From Sphingomonadaceae bacterium (GTDB taxonomy: Bacteria > Pseudomonadota > Alphaproteobacteria > Sphingomonadales > Sphingomonadaceae), in contig JACDGO010000096.1 of NCBI GenBank assembly GCA_013821585.1, positions 1 through 7,488 on the forward strand: a stretch of 7,488 nucleotides of DNA. The letters run 5' to 3'. Below, one piece after another: positions 6,352-7,488 of the stretch. The position numbers and the translations under genes were made by a program. Position 1 is the first letter of the stretch; every line of letters begins with the position of its first letter. The notes beneath the pieces were generated by a model, which saw nothing but the letters and a program-made list of their open reading frames with translations, had not been told where the DNA came from and ran no database searches.

Positions 6352-6488
6352 CGGCTGATGAGCAGGACGACGATGAAGCCGATGCCGAACGACGCAATCG
6401 CGCCGAACTTGAGCCACTTCAGAAAGCGGACATAGGAATCGACATGCGCGGGCATATCGTTGCCGGTGGTTTCCATCTCCACAGCCAT
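6348..6488 (-). CDS. aa3-type cytochrome c oxidase subunit IV-like small membrane protein
   Basis: This encodes a 46-residue protein of the bacterial aa3-type oxidase subunit IV family (COX4_pro_2 type). In Paracoccus and relatives that family is a single-helix accessory peptide of the terminal oxidase, with no known catalytic role. A short polar N-terminus ends in 'DMPAHVDSYVRFLKWLKFG', the hallmark D/E-H-x-x-x-Y-x-x-F pattern before the helix. A single hydrophobic helix (about residues 28-44, ending 'FIVVLLISR') follows. Two adjacent ATGs are possible (6491 and 6488). The second lies eight bases from TAAGG and is preferred; the first would add one Met. The frame is open to 6587 but the extra residues are Arg/Ala-rich and unconserved. 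The TGA stop overlaps the pntAa GTG, making this the first gene of the pnt operon. The core oxidase subunits are not in the window. Confidence 0.85.
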   Translation of the reverse strand: MAVEMETTGNDMPAHVDSYVRFLKWLKFGAIASFGIGFIVVLLISR

Positions 6489-6576
6489 CATCGTCCCCTT
6501 ACCTCGTCGCCGTGGAGCCTTAACCGCGCCGCGCGCGCCCCTCAAGCCCGCCGCCCGCGAAGCGCAACAAACCGGG

Positions 6577-6620
6577 CTTAAGTCCAATTTTACTTTGGAT
6601 TCGTATCTATTGCGCCGAAA
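6577..6620. promoter_or_regulatory. AT-rich patch, likely divergent promoter and operator region
   Basis: Between the divergently read oxidase/pnt operon and the sigma-54 regulator lies the only markedly AT-rich stretch of this intergenic region. It includes TAAAAT on the minus strand (6587-6592), a fair -10 element, and TATCTA on the plus strand (6605-6610). Good -35 elements at proper spacing are not evident for either. An inverted repeat TCCAA-N7-TTGGA (6583-6599) sits over the minus-strand -10 candidate and could be an operator. Position and composition support a promoter region; exact elements are uncertain. Confidence 0.35.
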
Positions 6621-6647
6621 CGGGACAGAAAGGGGACTTTACCGCAC

Positions 6648-7488
6648 ATGGCGCCGAACGGCATGCGGATGCTGATGCTCGTCGATGACGAACCCGCGCA
6701 GGTTCGGCTGGTGACGGCGCTCGCCGCGCGCGCGGGCTGGCGCACCATCGTCGCGGGCGACGCGGAAACCGGGATCGCCACGCTCGGCACGCGCGACGGA
6801 ATGATGCTCGACGCGATCGTCATCGACCGGCCCGATGCGGACATGGTCGCGCTGATCGCCGAGCTGCGCGCGCGGCGCCCTGCTCTCCCTATTTTGACAC
6901 TGACCGCGACCGGCTCGGTCGCCGCCGCGGTCGAGGCGATGCGCAGCGGCGCGACCGATTTCCTGGTCAAGCCGATCGCGCCCGATCGCCTGCTCGCCGC
7001 GCTCGACGCCGCGCTGTGCGAAGGCGCGAGCGGCGGCGAACTGCGCCCGCTCACCGAAAAGCTCTCCGCCCCGCTCGGTTTCGACGAGATCGTCGGCTCC
7101 GCGCCCAAATTCCGCGCCGCGCTCGCGATCGCCGCGAAGGCCGCGCGCGCGCGCGTGCCGATGCTGATCGAAGGCGAATCGGGCGTCGGCAAGGAAGTCA
7201 TCGCCGAAGCGATCCACGCCGCGAGCCCGCGCGCGCGCAAACCGCTCGTCAGCGTCAATTGCGGCGCGATTCCCGCGAACCTCGTCGAATCGGAATTGTT
7301 CGGGCACGAGCGCGGCGCATTCACCGGCGCCTTCGCGCGCCAGGTCGGCAAATTCTGCGACGCCGACGGCGGGACGCTGTTTCTCGACGAGGTCGGCGAG
7401 CTCCCGCTCGAGGCGCAGGTCAAGCTGCTCCGCGCGCTGCAATCCGGTGAGGTTCAGCCGATCGGCGGCCGTCCGCGCGATTGCGACG
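6648..7488 (+). CDS. NtrC-family sigma-54-dependent response regulator (3' partial)
   Basis: The visible 280 residues cover a receiver domain and most of a sigma-54 activator AAA+ domain; the remaining AAA+ part and the expected Fis-type DNA-binding domain lie beyond the right edge. The receiver (8-122) has the acidic pair D13/D14, a phosphoacceptor candidate D60 in '[10 protein letters not shown]', T84 or T86 in 'LTLTATGS' and K108 in 'LVKPI', so it looks phosphorylation-competent. The AAA+ domain begins near 145 ('[10 protein letters not shown]'). It has Walker A GESGVGKE (176-183), the sigma-54-contacting GAFTGA loop (223-228) and Walker B 'GGTLFLDE' (241-248). Such proteins oligomerise and use ATP to open sigma-54 promoters. 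The ATG at 6648 has AGGGG 12 bases upstream, rather far; an ATG at 6663 would also leave the receiver intact. No partner histidine kinase is visible, and the target process cannot be told from the window. Confidence 0.95.
   Translation, partial: MAPNGMRMLMLVDDEPAQVRLVTALAARAGWRTIVAGDAETGIATLGTRDGMMLDAIVIDRPDADMVALIAELRARRPALPILTLTATGSVAAAVEAMRSGATDFLVKPIAPDRLLAALDAALCEGASGGELRPLTEKLSAPLGFDEIVGSAPKFRAALAIAAKAARARVPMLIEGESGVGKEVIAEAIHAASPRARKPLVSVNCGAIPANLVESELFGHERGAFTGAFARQVGKFCDADGGTLFLDEVGELPLEAQVKLLRALQSGEVQPIGGRPRDCD

Noticed and set aside
6352..6417. N-terminal extension of PntAa to an upstream start at 6417
   Set aside because: The extra residues are Arg/His-rich, unlike the family, and would lie inside the COX IV-like gene; the GTG at 6351 gives the family N-terminus.
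6590..7442. Two long minus-strand frames opposite the sigma-54 regulator
   Set aside because: Low-complexity Ala/Arg/Ser composition without motifs; the plus strand encodes intact receiver and AAA+ motifs.
1..7488. CRISPR arrays, insertion sequences or toxin-antitoxin pairs
   Set aside because: No regularly spaced direct repeats, transposase-like frames with terminal repeats, or small paired toxin/antitoxin genes were found on either strand.

Overview
The window is about 65% GC (my estimate). It looks like a chromosomal segment of an alphaproteobacterium, most likely a sphingomonad (order Sphingomonadales). The clues are GC-biased codon use with many GTG starts, a three-gene (pntAa/pntAb/pntB) proton-translocating transhydrogenase preceded by a tiny aa3-type cytochrome oxidase subunit IV gene, and an outer-membrane receptor in the style those bacteria carry in large numbers. 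The taxonomic call comes from protein style and gene order, not from a database search.

Layout from left to right. (1) Bases 2-1993 on the plus strand hold the plug and barrel of a FecA-like TonB-dependent receptor that enters from outside the window. (2) Bases 2027-2102 on the minus strand hold an intact tRNA-Val(TAC), converging on the receptor gene. (3) Bases 2131-3111 on the minus strand encode a 326-residue regulator with a C-terminal MarR-like winged helix and an N-terminal domain I do not recognise. Just upstream lies a 13-codon leader ORF with a strong AGGAGG site, whose stop overlaps the regulator start as TAATG. (4) Bases 3153-3481 hold no gene I can support, only inverted repeats and a hairpin just past pntB. 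(5) Bases 3482-6488 on the minus strand form a tight operon read right to left: COX IV-like peptide, pntAa, pntAb, pntB. (6) Bases 6489-6647 form a divergent intergenic region with a short AT-rich patch. (7) Bases 6648-7488 on the plus strand are the 5' part of an NtrC-type sigma-54-dependent response regulator that runs off the right edge.

How the parts work together. The Pnt proteins use the proton-motive force to drive NADH + NADP+ to NAD+ + NADPH. The oxidase peptide overlapping pntAa belongs to the respiratory chain that generates that force. One transcript would therefore link a proton-pump accessory to a proton consumer. The receptor, the winged-helix regulator and the sigma-54 regulator have no demonstrated connection to this operon.

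Nothing here amounts to a clearly new system. The observations most worth a second look are the coupled leader peptide ahead of the winged-helix regulator, that regulator's unassigned (possibly receiver-like) N-terminal domain, and a low-GC patch with odd codon use in pntB that coincides with an enlarged loop.
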